From Strobilurus pachycystidiatus (Eukaryota; Basidiomycota; Agaricomycetes; Agaricales; Physalacriaceae), in the NCBI GenBank assembly GCA_019915135.1, contig JAHLMK010000003.1, positions 310,001-374,000 of the forward strand: a stretch of 64,000 bases of DNA, given 5' to 3'. Shown piece after piece: positions 1-10,433 of the stretch (its first letter is position 1; the number at the start of each line of letters is the position of its first letter). The notes below the pieces were generated by a model, which saw nothing but the letters and a program-made list of their open reading frames with translations, searched no databases and had not been told where the DNA came from. The translations under genes were made by a program, and so were the position numbers.

Positions 1-2
1 TT

Positions 3-173
3 CTTATACTGCTTGAGTCAATATTGCCCGCCTTTGATTTCGCCGGCGTGAATGATAGTGTCTCTTACACGACATCGGGTATGCTTACCGCTGTAGAGCT
101 GGCTCTGTTAGGTGCAGCCACAACCAACTTCAAAGCTCTATTTGTCAACCCGTGCCTTACACCAATGCAGTAG
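3..173 (+). CDS. 3' end of an unrecognised protein gene (partial)
   Basis: An open frame enters from the window edge and ends at a TAG at 171-173, giving about 56 residues. It reads as ordinary protein, with short runs such as LPAFDFAGVND and SYTTSGMLTAVELALLG, and shows none of the repeat bias seen just downstream. I do not recognise the family. Only the last exon or last part of the gene is present, so the start, introns and function cannot be judged. It could still be a chance frame, since 56 codons is short. Confidence 0.4.
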   Translation, partial: LILLESILPAFDFAGVNDSVSYTTSGMLTAVELALLGAATTNFKALFVNPCLTPMQ

Positions 174-419
174 TATTAAGGGATTACGACTATGCTGGTC
201 AATGATCTCCACCTCGTGTCCGAGGTAGGTAGGTAGATAGACTGTAGGTAGGTAGTGGGCACACACACAAGCGAGCATCGAACGACGAACACGCTAAGAG
301 AGTGATAAGAAGATAGGATATAATGATGAACGAAAGCACATACCAACCGAACATGACGAAGCTAAGCGCTTGGACGTCACGCGGTCGTCGCGAACCTATT
401 GTCGTGGTACGCACAGTGA

Positions 420-812
420 TCCGGATGTGCTCGTCGTGACTCGTCGTTGTCAGAATATTCGTCGTGGCCAGAATGAGCGTTGTCTTTGGATTGCCCGGTT
501 GATTACCGTGCTCGTCGCTGTCCGGATGCTTGTCCTCGTCGTAACAGACGTCGTCGTTGAGGTGGTGGTGCTCGTCCTCGGCATTGAGTTGTTTGTCCTC
601 GTCGTCTTGGGAGACAAGTGCTCGTCCTCGTTGAGATGCTCGGTCTTCGTCGTGGTGCTCGTTGTGGTCAATATCTTTGTCCTCGTCGCGATGCTCGTCC
701 TCGTCATGATGTCGTTCTTCGTTTGGTTACTCGTCCTCGTCGTGCACGTCGTCGTCCGGATGCAAGTGCTCGATTGCTTGGCCTCGTCGCGTCATCCTCG
801 TTGGGACAGTGA
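420..812. repeat. Degenerate TCGTCC/TCGTCG minisatellite
   Basis: About 400 bp consist of imperfect repeats built from CTCGTC, CTCGTCGT and GTCCTCGTCGT units. They translate to Val/Leu-rich text on one strand and Thr/Ser/Arg-rich text on the other. The composition explains the long open frames on both strands, so I do not call a gene here. Confidence 0.7.
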
Positions 813-839
813 GACTCGTTTCGTGGCTTGAGATTTAAG

Positions 840-1670
840 ACCTGTCCCTCCGGCGACGATAACGGCATTGTGAGGCGGCGGTAGAACAGGACACAGGACA
901 CAAAACGACCCAGAATCGGATATGTGAGGTTCGTCCTATAGCGATTTTACATACGTCCGGACGGATCAGAGGCGTGAACACACTGTTCGATACGCTTTGG
1001 GAGACTAGGAACACACTGGGAAGGAATTCGCGCGGATCGTGTGCAGTTATGTCGCGCGACAGTAGCCACACTGCCACAGCGACGGCGATGACCCGCGTAT
1101 AGAGAAAAAATGTGAGTAATTGAATGCATCTGCCAGTGCAGGAGAAGATGGAAGACACGGGTTCTTGGGACGATGCTGGCCGTTCATTAGTATAATGACA
1201 GATTGGACAAGTAGGACGAACTTGAGTGGATTTTGAAGATGCACCTAAAGTTGTCCCGCGATTGAATAAGGAGCGACAAACGCGCACCAATGGTATCGGA
1301 CCCAGACAGCGCGCCATTTGTGCCGCCAGGGCAAGCGTTCTAAACAGAAAGTCTTCTGCGGGTCGCTGAGAGCGTGTGCAGGGATTGGAAAGGGTGTACT
1401 CTGTCGTCGACTCGTCGTCGTCGAAAAGAGAGAAGCCGCCGTTCGGGCCTGTCCGGCACGATAGATCCGACAGCGCAGCATGACGTGTCCGTGTCAATCG
1501 ATCAAATTTGCCATGCTCTTCGCTGCTGTTTGCCTCTCCCCCTACCTTACTCCGAGTCTGAGTCTTCGGGTCTGCTGAATCAAAATGATATCGCCCCTAT
1601 TGAAGCGCTTCGCCTTCAGCGCATGTCATCTACTTATGATATCCATCCAGGTCATAAATTTGATGGTGGA
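840..1670. repeat. 5' flank of array copy 1, shared with flanks of copies 2 and 4
   Basis: From roughly 1250 onward this block resembles 4290-4735 and 9895-10305. Shared anchors include a CCAGRCAGCGCGCC-like stretch, a TCCGACAGCRCATGACGT-like stretch and a run before the CAACAATAA element. This suggests the tandem copies were duplicated together with about 500 bp of upstream DNA. No gene is supported here. Confidence 0.6.
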
Positions 1671-1697
1671 CAACAATAACAATAACAATAGCAATAT
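1671..1697 (+). promoter_or_regulatory. CAACAATAA-type upstream element of copy 1
   Basis: The short repeat CAACAATAACAATAAC lies about 115-140 bp before the start codon at 1810. Equivalent elements lie at 4736-4755 and 10306-10327 before two sister genes, followed in each by a TTCGT-like sequence and a TTTGAGGC block. It could be a promoter or 5' UTR element; that role is inferred from position and conservation only. Confidence 0.4.
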
Positions 1698-1809
1698 TCG
1701 TCCGACGTCGCTTTGAGGCTCTGCGTCCCCACTCCCATCACTTCCACCAAATCACTCACCCTACTGGAACGCCTACGACGAACACTTCTTCCGACAAAGT
1801 ACGTACAAC

Positions 1810-2965
1810 ATGTCTATGCCTCGCTGGGGCGAATATTTCATCCTGCGACTTGACCCCCTCCCCACGTTGAGACTTTTGGCGGACGATCCTGAAGTGGTAG
1901 AAGCATGCGAGGCTCTACCAGCCGGGAAGCAGTATCTTGCCTGCTGTCAACAAGTGAGAACCGCCACAACTCACGATTTTCCTATTGACTGGAATACACA
2001 GCGCCTGGGTCTACCGGTTGTTGGGCGCCTTATCCCCATATCTGTTTCCTTTGCCTTCCGCGGGCTTACACCCGGTCCCGATGGCTCTTTCGCACTCCCA
2101 GACATGTCGTTTCCCATACCGCCAAACATCGTTCATCCGCGGGGCCGCCCACCGCTCGAGATTGATCCTCCTCTGCCCTGGTCGGACTTCTATCATTCTA
2201 CGCTTGCCTTGACAGAGATTCGCATCAAATATCACACTCGTGACCGCCGCAAGCGGGGAAACTTTCAACTATGTCCCCCAGACCAAACAGTGGACATCGA
2301 ATATCAGAATAGGCAGGACGACCAGTGGAGGAAGAAGATGCTACACATGAAGAAGACAGGTGGAACGGACTTTGAGCCCGAGCCTGAACCTATCGAGCCA
2401 CCCGTTGAGGCCGATTGTCACTACTCCGCTCCGTCGACGTCGGGACCGTCACATCTTCATATCCCTCTCCCACCATCTCCCGAGCTCCCCCCATTCGACA
2501 ATCCCTTACCACCCTCTCCCCTTGCGGAAGAGTCCGAGCGTCCGATTCCTGTTAGTGCTACGGACCAGGTCGTCCAGCACGATCTGACCCCGGTTGCTCA
2601 GGCTCTCGATGAAATTTCTGTGGATACCGAATACGAATCCGTTGATCTTGACCAATATATCCATAGTCATGACTACGCGCCAGTCGTCGATATCTGGACC
2701 GATCTGGAGTCTTTTACGCCTGAACAAATCGGTAACCCTTGGGAGTTTTTTGAGGAGATGAAGGTGCTTCAGAAGTGAGTCTCTCTGTATCTTGCCGTTC
2801 ACTTTCATCATTTGATAATGTCTCATCAGAATAATCGACGACCACAAGGCGAGGTTACAGGCCAAAATCGAGCTCACGGAGAAAATGGACGCGGAGCACT
2901 TCGATCTACTCAGCGTAGTAGGCCGCTATTCGGAAGGATCGTTCATCGCGCTTTGGCGCTCGTGA
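1810..2965 (+). CDS. MSxPRWGEYF-family protein, copy 1 (frameshifted C terminus)
   Basis: Three exons are modelled: 1810-1953, 2002-2774 and 2830-2965, with GTGAG donors and CAG acceptors. Exon 1 encodes MSMPRWGEYFILRLDP and ends in a Cys pair (ACCQQ). Exon 2 carries a conserved core (PDMSFPIPPN, PPLPWSDFYHS), then a Pro/Ser-rich linker with repeated PPSP motifs, then an acidic block (TEYESV, DIWTDLESFTPEQIGNPWEFFEE). Exon 3 starts with IIDDHKARLQAKIEL. Compared with copy 2 there is a 10 bp deletion near 2905, so the frame ends early at 2963-2965. The ancestral basic tail (RFRSSYWRKLHIS) survives in another frame to 3039. Function is unknown; I recognise no domain. The family is probably lineage-specific, and this copy may be losing function. 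Confidence 0.75.
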
Positions 2966-3109
2966 AGCGGTTCCGCTCTTCATACTGGCGGAAGCTACAT
3001 ATCTCGCGTAGCCATAGACTGAGTGTCCCAGAACAGTAGCTCATCGCAGTGCTGACATATACTTGCCTTCTCTCACGGTTCACCCTAATCTAACATTGAC
3101 ACTTGACCA

Positions 3110-3400
3110 TCTTGCATGAACTTGAATCTTATGGTGTAAGCGACAACGACGATACTGGCTCTTCCGTCACCACTGAATACGAGTCCGTGGTGGGTTACGA
3201 CCAATTTCTTCGACGTCATGATTATACACCTGTTGTTGATTTCTGGTTGGACCTGGAATCTTTCTCGGCGGACCAGATCGCTAATCCATGGGAATTTTTT
3301 GAAGAGCTGGACGCTATTCAGAGGTCCGTTGCATCAGTATCTGGCTCGACTACTTCCTCATGACATTCACAGGATTCACGACGATAACAAAGCCCGCTAA
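3110..3400 (+). pseudogene. 3' fragment of an MSxPRWGEYF-family gene
   Basis: Only the end of exon 2 and the beginning of exon 3 of the array family remain. The acidic block TEYESVVGYDQFLRRHDYTP and the PWEFFEEL motif are clear. A likely intron follows (GTCCGT to ACAG near 3370), then IHDDNKAR and an immediate TAA. Exon 1, the core domain and the basic tail are missing. It lies directly behind copy 1, as expected for unequal exchange within the tandem array. Confidence 0.75.
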
Positions 3401-4289
3401 TCCTATCAGACGCCATGTACTCACAGCAAGCTCACCTATGAAGGTCGACAGCGACTCTGAGATCGAATGATATATATTTCATATAGCAAACGAAGCCGAA
3501 AGTCTATGATGAATCCAGAGGGCAGCCAATGCACGGCTTTGTATCCAAAGGACGAGCTACGGAACGCAAGGACAGTCTGCGCACAAGTCAGCCATTTCCG
3601 GTTACAAGAACAGGGGAAACTTCATTGAACGTCCTGATTCTGAGACGAGCTCATAATTAGTCTAAGACCGGCATGCACATTGTCCTGCACTGATTTTCGT
3701 CCAATAGGCAGACGGATTGAGAACAACTGAGCGCGAACACTGTCAGCGGTGGCGACATGACATCGTCCCGACGCAAACAAAACTACCCTGACGGGCAAGG
3801 GACCTCCGGAATAATAGAGATCGTGCGTTTGCGTGGGCCCTAAAAAGAATGGGAAAGACTCTGGAACCAAGCTTTGATTGTATAGGGTCAGAGAAGAGAC
3901 ATGTACAGCTTAAAACAGACGATGCAGGACGGCGACGCCACTTTGGACAGACATAATCTCCCCCTCCGATAATCAACGTGGGTGGGTATCGCTCCGGGCA
4001 ACAGGGACGCCAACCGCATTTCTTCTGCGGACGAGTAATTGAAAGTTTGCGATCGAAGTCATGAAACGGCGGCGGCAGAGAAAGAGGAAGCAGGCTAGGC
4101 TGAACCATTGTACCCCGACGTCGAGATGTGGTGCTCCTCCTACAGCAAGGGAGACAGCATGTACAAGCGTCCGGACAAATGAGAATGATTCGCACGGATA
4201 ATGTGCAAAGTTAGGGTTGCGCGAAGGTAATCATAGCGACAGCGACAGCCCGCGTATATACAGAGAAAAGCGAGGCACGCTGACCAAGA
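3401..4289. other. Intergenic, no supported gene
   Basis: About 890 bp contain only weak, overlapping open frames with no recognisable domain or consistent intron pattern. From about 4200 the sequence begins to resemble the 1.0-1.3 kb region (for example the GCGACAGCG and CCCGCGTATA stretches), so the duplicated upstream block probably starts here. Confidence 0.5.
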
Positions 4290-4735
4290 GAGTCGGATCC
4301 AGGCGGCGCCATTCGCTTCGACAGGTCGGAACTGCTAGCAGCCTTTCGAGATTTGTTTGTGGGAGCTAGGACAGGAACTTTCCACGCTGATACTGCTCGG
4401 ACATCGCTTGGAGAGTGCGCGTGCAGCCGTCGTCGTCGTCGTCGCGTCGAAGAGAGAATGGACTCGGATCAGGGCACGAAAAGTCCGACAGCGCATGACG
4501 TTTGCTTATCAATCGATTACTCGGGCTAGATTTGCCTGCCGACTCTCCTGCGACTCTCCCACCTTCTTACTCCGACGGGTCAGTCGGGACCACAGGATCT
4601 GGCCAATCAAGAAAATATCGCTCTCCTCGAAGCGCTGTTACTTGGGCGCAAGTCATCCAACCGCGCATCGATGGCGGAAACGGAATGCGGAAGCCCTGAC
4701 GACCATCATCCACATACCCGACCGACACCGCGTAC

Positions 4736-4755
4736 ACAACAATAACAACAATAAC
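4736..4755 (+). promoter_or_regulatory. CAACAATAA-type upstream element of copy 2
   Basis: ACAACAATAACAACAATAAC lies about 100-120 bp upstream of the start at 4855. It is followed by GTTCGTGGTTTTGAGGCGCT, matching the block before copy 4. Role inferred from conservation. Confidence 0.4.
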
Positions 4756-4854
4756 GTTCGTGGTTTTGAGGCGCTCTGTCTTTATAATTCTCGATACTGC
4801 CATCGGAATCACCAACACACCCACCTCGAACGCTTCCTCCAACATAGTGCATAC

Positions 4855-6155
4855 ATGTCTCTGCCTCGCTGGGGCGAATATTTTATCCTACGACTTGATC
4901 CCCTCTCGACATTGTCACTGCTGTGGGACGATCCCGAGGTGGTGAAGGCATGTGAAGCCTTGCCACTCGGTAAGCAATATCTCGCGTGCTGTCAAGAGGT
5001 GAGAGCTCGCAAAATTGCTCACTTTCATATGTACTGAGATCCACAGCGTCTATCCGTGCCAATGGTGGGGCGCCTTTTCCCCATGTCCGTCGCCTTTGCC
5101 TTTCGCGGCCTAACGCCGGGTCCCGAGGGCTCGTTCGCGCTCCCGGATATGTCATTCCCTATACCGCCAAACACTGTTCATCCGCGAGACCGCCCACCAG
5201 TTCCCTGTAATCCTCCACTTCCTTGGCCTGACTTTTACCATTCTACGCTTGCCTTGACGGAGATTCGTATCAAGTACATCACTCCAGACAAGCGCACGCG
5301 CGGAAAATATCAAATATGTCCCCCGCGACAAACAGTGGCCATTGAAACGCAGAGCAGGAAGGACGATCAGTGGCGAAAGAAGATGCTGCACATGGCGTCG
5401 ACAGGTGGGACAGATTTCGAGCCCGATCTTGAACCTACCAAGCGATGCGTCGAGATGGAACCTCCGGAGCGGCCCGATGCTGAGTATGGGGCTCCCCAAC
5501 TTGGAGATGATATTCAACACGACTCCGCTTTGTCGACGTTGGGATCGCCACCACTCCAGATTCCTCTTCCACCGTCCCCAGAACTATCGCCACTCGACAT
5601 ACCCATACCACCGTCTCCCTCTACAGTAGAGCATACGGGGGGACCAGTGTCCGGTAGCGTTACGGGTTTGGTCTCAGAATGCGGTCTCGCCCCGTATGAT
5701 CCAGATGAGGCCTCTGCTCATACCGAATACGAGTCTGTAGTGGGTTTCGAGCAATTTCTGCGCCGTCACGACTATGCGCCGGTTGTTGATTTCTGGACTG
5801 ACTTGGAAACGTTCACGGCGGATCAAATCGGTAATCCATGGGAGTTCTTTGAGGAAATGAACGCGCTTCAAAAGTGAGATTTTCGTGTTTTTCCAATAGT
5901 TCTGACTCACAATATCCCAACAGAATCATGGACGATCACAAGGCGAGATTGCAGGCCAAAATTGAGCTTGCGGAAAAGATGGACGCGGAGCACTTTGGGA
6001 AGAGGGCATCCACGCAGCGTAGGTCGCCTCTCGGCAGGATTGCCCATCGCGCTCTGGCGACAATGAAGCGGTTTCGCCCTGCCTACTGGCGAAAACTTCA
6101 CATCTCGCGTACCTTCAACTTGAAGTTGACCGTCCCGAAACACTATGTCTCCTGA
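4855..6155 (+). CDS. MSxPRWGEYF-family protein, copy 2 (intact)
   Basis: Exons 4855-4998, 5047-5873 and 5924-6155 join in frame. The start MSLPRWGEYF was chosen because it is conserved in every copy. Exon 1 ends ACCQE. Exon 2 has the core (FAFRGLTPGPEGSF, PDMSFPIPPN, DFYHSTLALTEIRIKY), the TGGTDFEPDLEP segment, PPSP repeats, and the acidic block ending GNPWEFFEEMNALQK. Exon 3 encodes a helical KARLQAKIELAEKMDAEHF segment and a basic tail (MKRFRPAYWRKLHISR). I see no signal peptide or membrane span. The protein is about 400 residues. Function is unknown; the linker suggests an intracellular scaffold or regulator, but that is speculation. This is the best reference copy for the family. Confidence 0.85.
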
Positions 6156-6472
6156 CATACATCTGGTTACTCTGCCTCAATTCAAGACTATTACTTCCAG
6201 TCGTCTTGCGTAAACTTGTGCCGCTCGAACGGACTTAGCATAAAGCGTCAACACTACACTAGCAGCTTCTTGTACAACTAGCAATCCCCTCTCCCTCTAC
6301 GATGCGTAGAAATGTATTATGGTTCCATTAGTAGATAGTGGACAGAGTAAGTTTTTGACGCCACATCAGTAAGTCTAGTCCGGCAAATTCATGATTAGGT
6401 AGGTGGATAGATATGCTGTCTTTGATGGCAGAGAAAAGAGCTGAGAAGTTGAGGGTCATTCGAATAACAGTC
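6156..6472. other. Intergenic between convergent genes
   Basis: About 320 bp between the stop codons of copy 2 and the minus-strand hypothetical gene. I see no gene or clear repeat here. Confidence 0.5.
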
Positions 6473-7825
6473 TCATTTGGGAATTCTCAAAAGCTGGAAT
6501 GCGCCTTCCAGCGACCTCTGGAACCTAGAGGAGCTGCGGGGAGCTGATATGATGTTGGATGTGGACTCTGCCGGCTGCGGCTTGGGTCTTGCAGCTGGTG
6601 GTGACGCTGGCGAGTCCCACCTTGGGGAGAACGACATTGCCGTTGGATCCAGATCAGAGTATACTACCCCGGTCGAGCTGACTGAAGGGGGTCTTGCCAT
6701 CATGCCGGCCTGCGGTACAAAGGGAGTTGCATCAGCTCGCAGAGCTGAAGGAGATGTATGCGCATTAGTGAGGAATTCCTTTTGGTAGTCCTGGACCTCG
6801 GAGATGGGAGGCATGAAAGGCGGCGTAGAAGTTGCTGGAGGGATGGACGAGGGCTCCGCAGGTAGTCCCGTGGAACTAAAAGAAGACACCGTGCGTGGCC
6901 CTGGGTCTTGCAAAGCCTTTGCTGCTCTAAGCCTCTCCCTGCGCTCCTAAAGAAGAGGTCAGCCGGACCTAGAATATCAAATCAGAGGACGAGAAAAACG
7001 CACTTCTTCGTTTTTTTGAAGTGCCGTGACGTATGTTCCCAAGAATTCTGGTCTGCTTGTGACTTCATCGATAAAAGCAGTCACCCTGGCTCTACCGATT
7101 CTTTCGAGTCTCTCACATTCGCCAGGACTTATCGAGTATGGCTGTGAGTCCGTGAGCGTTTTACAAGGCGTGGTAGGCAATCCGTCCGACGATGGAAATG
7201 GAATCACGACAACCCATTGCTTCTTCTTCCAGCTCTTGCCACGCAAATTATTCCACATTGGCGATGTGACAATATATGGCGAGGGTGGGATCGGCTTATG
7301 CTGTTGTCGAACTTGAACCGCAAATCTGAGAAGCTCTTGGGGAAGAGTGTCGTAACCCTCAAATGTTCCCATCGGCCACAACCAGCACTTCCCTTCCATT
7401 CCAAGATCATCCGCATTGTAAAATGTCGGACGAGAGCCAACGATACAGGGTCGACAGCCTTTTTTCTGTCGATTGGCGACAGAGGAGTTGATTCCGGTCA
7501 CCGCTCGCGAAATCACTGTTGCCACAGACTTCCCTTCGTCATCGAACACCCAACCACAATCAAGTGCCTCAGGTGGAACGGAAAGTGTGCGTGCAGCCCT
7601 CTGGCAGAGCTGATAGTATGGCAGAATTAAAGACGCCTGAAGCTCAGCTATATCCCGCTTTGGGAGAAGAGCGGAGGGCCCGTGAGGGGAGGAGATGGGC
7701 TGAGAACGAGCGGGCCTGACAGCGTCGACGAAGGTCACGCGGCTCCGAACAGAGACCGGCGGGGAAGTGTAAGATGATGCGATGGGCCCTTTGGCGGTCG
7801 AGGTATAGGTCTGGTTCATGCTCAT
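6473..7825 (-). CDS. Hypothetical two-exon protein with Pro/Ser-rich tail
   Basis: The main exon runs from an ATG at 7825 to about 6998. An intron with a GTGCGT donor and TTTAG acceptor follows, and the last exon ends at 6473. The product is about 430 residues. The first 60 residues are Ser/Pro-rich, followed by a conserved-looking globular part (RPCIVGSRPTFYN, CWLWPMGTFEGYD, KKKQWVVVIPFP), a charged helix across the splice site (NEEERRERLRAAKALQD), and a disordered Pro/Ser tail. I do not recognise a domain. An upstream in-frame ATG at 7903 would add a hydrophobic 26-residue leader; I preferred 7825 because the MSMNQ start is simpler. It is unrelated to the flanking tandem family and probably predates the array expansion. 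Confidence 0.7.
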
Positions 7826-8443
7826 ACCAGTTGAGATGATTTCGGGTAGGGGAGGTATCGAGAAGTGGGCGAGGCAGTGTTTGACACAGAATATAAGCAG
7901 CATATTTATGAGTGAGCCTTTGATGGTTTAGCACAAATGCTATGCCGCAATGAGTAAAAGCTGCCGTACTCCATTGCGAAAGACACGAGAAAGACAAGGT
8001 TGTCAAGCTGCAGCCGCGACAGCTTGACCGACGTGGAACAAGAAATGCACCAAAAACAGGCATGGCCATATGAATTTTGATCAGGTCTACGCTCCAGGCG
8101 CTGATGACCCATCTGCGGTCATTGATGTCTGAATGGGAAAGTGTACGATGGCACCCACGGCTTGTCCACTTCACAAATCCGAGAACAACAACGTAGCGAA
8201 GGGAGGAGAAATGGCAGTGTGTTCGAATGATCGGTCATATCATAGTAGCCAGTATCTTGACTCCATTTTGTTTCATCTCGGCTCAATGGCAATGTGGCAG
8301 CGCTAGGCGCTTTCTTCAAAGAATAAGATCACACCAAAGGAGAAATGTCAAATTTTGTTCTCACGCTTTTTGCTCTCGTGGTTCCAACGTAACGCATTTT
8401 GATCCAACTGCCGTGTCCCTACATTGTTTGTTATCCCTCCACC
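7826..8443. other. Intergenic, no supported gene
   Basis: About 620 bp lie between divergently transcribed genes. It lacks the CAACAATAA element and upstream block seen before copies 1, 2 and 4, so copy 3 has a different promoter region. No gene is supported. Confidence 0.5.
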
Positions 8444-9776
8444 ATGTCACTGCCCCGCTGGGGAGAATACTTCGTTCTTCGTCTGGATCCGCTCACCACT
8501 TTGACTCTGCTCAAGGATGACTCCGAAGTGGTAGAAGCGTGCAAGGCTCTACCGCTCGGTAAAAAGTACCTCGCGTGTTGTCAAGAGGTGAACATTGCCA
8601 CAACATAGCGCTTTGACTGCGTTCTCAAACATCCTAGATGCTGTCTATACCCATTCCGGGGCGACTCTATCCAGAGGCGGTCTGCTTGGCCTTTCGCGGA
8701 CTGGTACCTGGACCCAGCGGCACGTTCGTGCTACCAGATATGTCGTTTCCAATCGCGCCTAACAATACGCATCCACGCGAGCGTCCAATGCTTCAATGTG
8801 ATCCACCCCTTCCCTGGCCCGATTTCTACCACTCTACCATAGCCTTGACCAGGATTCGCGTCAAATATCTCTCGCCTGACCCTCGAAAGCGCGGAAAATT
8901 CTCACTGTGGCCCCAGGACCAAACACTTGATGTTGAATTTCAAGGTAGAAGGGATGAACAGTGGAGACAGAAGATGATACGCATGAAGGAGACCGGTGGG
9001 ATAGATTTCGAACCCGATCCTGAACCTATCGAGTCGCCGCCCGTCATTGACGATGAAGTCTTTGACGAAGATCCTGACTTCTATGACGACGACGAAGTGG
9101 TCCCCACCTTGGGGAAAGAGTCTATCGGCCAGTATGCCCCGTTCAGTCCCTCGCCGCTCGATGTTCCTCTTCCACTGTCCCCCGTGCTTACACCGTCCGA
9201 CTTCCCTCTCCCTCCCTCTCCTGAAATCGTAGACAATCCAGATATATTGGACTCGTCGGAGACCAAGCACGCTCCCGGACAAATGCCTGACAGTGTGGCT
9301 TTGGATACTGCTGGCTCCCAGGCAGCTCCAGCCGAACCCATTGCAACGTCTGTTCACACTGAATACGAGTCGGTTGTGGGGGAGGAAATGCTACATCAAG
9401 ATGATTTTACTCCTGTGGTTGATTTCTGGGTGGATCTTGAGACGTTCTCGCCTGACCAGCTTGGGAGTCCCTGGGACTTTTTCGAGGAGGTGAAGGCCAT
9501 ACGGAAGTGAGTCTTGCTCATGTTTGCTTGAACACCTTTCTTTATCTCTTTGCGGACAGAATTCGCAAAGACTACAACGCGAGACTCCAAGCAAAAATAG
9601 AACTCACCGAGAAGATGAACGCGGAACATTATGAGAGGATTTCATCCAAGCAGCGTAAACCATTCATTAATAAAATTGCTCATCGTGCTTTAGCGCTGAT
9701 GCGGCGCTTTCGGTCTGCGTGCTGGCGGAAACTTGATACGTTGCGTAGATCAAAGTCGGAAGTACCAAAAGATTGA
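8444..9776 (+). CDS. MSxPRWGEYF-family protein, copy 3 (intact)
   Basis: Exons 8444-8587, 8638-9506 and 9560-9776 join in frame. It has all family landmarks: MSLPRWGEYFVLRLDP, the ACCQE exon end, PDMSFPIAPN, PPLPWPDFYHS, TGGIDFEPDPEPIE, the TEYESVVGEE block, PWDFFEEVKAIRK, and a basic tail (RFRSACWRKLDTLR). It differs from sisters by an Asp-rich insertion (DEVFDEDPDFYDDDE) and a longer linker. The product is about 410 residues. Its upstream region is not the duplicated block of copies 1, 2 and 4, so regulation may differ. Function unknown. Confidence 0.85.
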
Positions 9777-10305
9777 TTGGCTGCCATACCTTCATTTAGT
9801 TACTATTACCTTAGCTATAGTGTGAATCATTAGCAAGAGCTGTGCGCGCATAACTGTCTTGACTTGTTGGGACGTAATGAAGTATGGGGCAAGGGCTGAC
9901 GAAAAGAATCGGATCCAGGCAGCGCGCCCCACTTGGATACGTCGACAATGCTCGCAGCCGTATGGAACTTTCATTTGAGAGGCCACAGAGAGACTTGTTC
10001 TCGCTGCTGAGAACGTCGCTTAGAGGGTGTGCGGACAGCCCTGGTCGTCCGTGGGCTGTGCGGCCCGATGGATCCGACAGCACATGGCGTGTGCCTTATC
10101 AATTGATTGAATTTGCTTCTCCCACCCACCAACTCCTGGTACTACAGGTTAGTCGAGACCACACGCTCTGGCGAATGAAGAAGATATCGCTCTTTCGAGA
10201 CACTGTTACTTCGGCGCAAGTCATCTAGCCGTCCAGCACGTCATCTACTCCATAGCGGAAACGGGAGCCCGGACGACCATCATTCGTCCTGAGCAACGCC
10301 GGGTA
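9777..10305. repeat. Duplicated 5' flank of copy 4
   Basis: From about 9895 this resembles the flanks of copies 1 and 2, including GGATCCAGGCAGCGCGCC, ATGGATCCGACAGCACATGG and GTTACTTCGGCGCAAGTCAT. Small open frames inside are shadows of this duplicated noncoding block. Confidence 0.6.
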
Positions 10306-10327
10306 CACAACAATAACAACAATAACA
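10306..10327 (+). promoter_or_regulatory. CAACAATAA-type upstream element of copy 4
   Basis: The same ACAACAATAACAACAATAAC core as before copy 2, about 107-128 bp upstream of the start at 10434, followed by ATTCGTAGCTTTGAGGCGCT. Conserved position supports a promoter or leader role, unproven. Confidence 0.4.
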
Positions 10328-10433
10328 TTCGTAGCTTTGAGGCGCTGTGTCCTTGTCTTCGATACTGCCATTGGATACATTGTGGTCCAACACAAAACTC
10401 ACCGCAGACACTTTTTCCAGCATAGTACGCGCG

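Noticed and set aside
370..831. 153-codon Val/Leu-rich plus-strand frame
   Set aside because: It lies entirely on a TCGTCC/TCGTCG repeat and has open frames on both strands; composition explains it.
835..1497. 220-codon minus-strand frame
   Set aside because: It covers the duplicated upstream block of the array. The equivalent blocks at 4.3 and 9.9 kb do not keep the frame, and no domain is visible.
3743..4195. 150-codon minus-strand frame
   Set aside because: No homologue among the duplicated flanks, no domain, Arg/Pro/Ser-rich chance composition.
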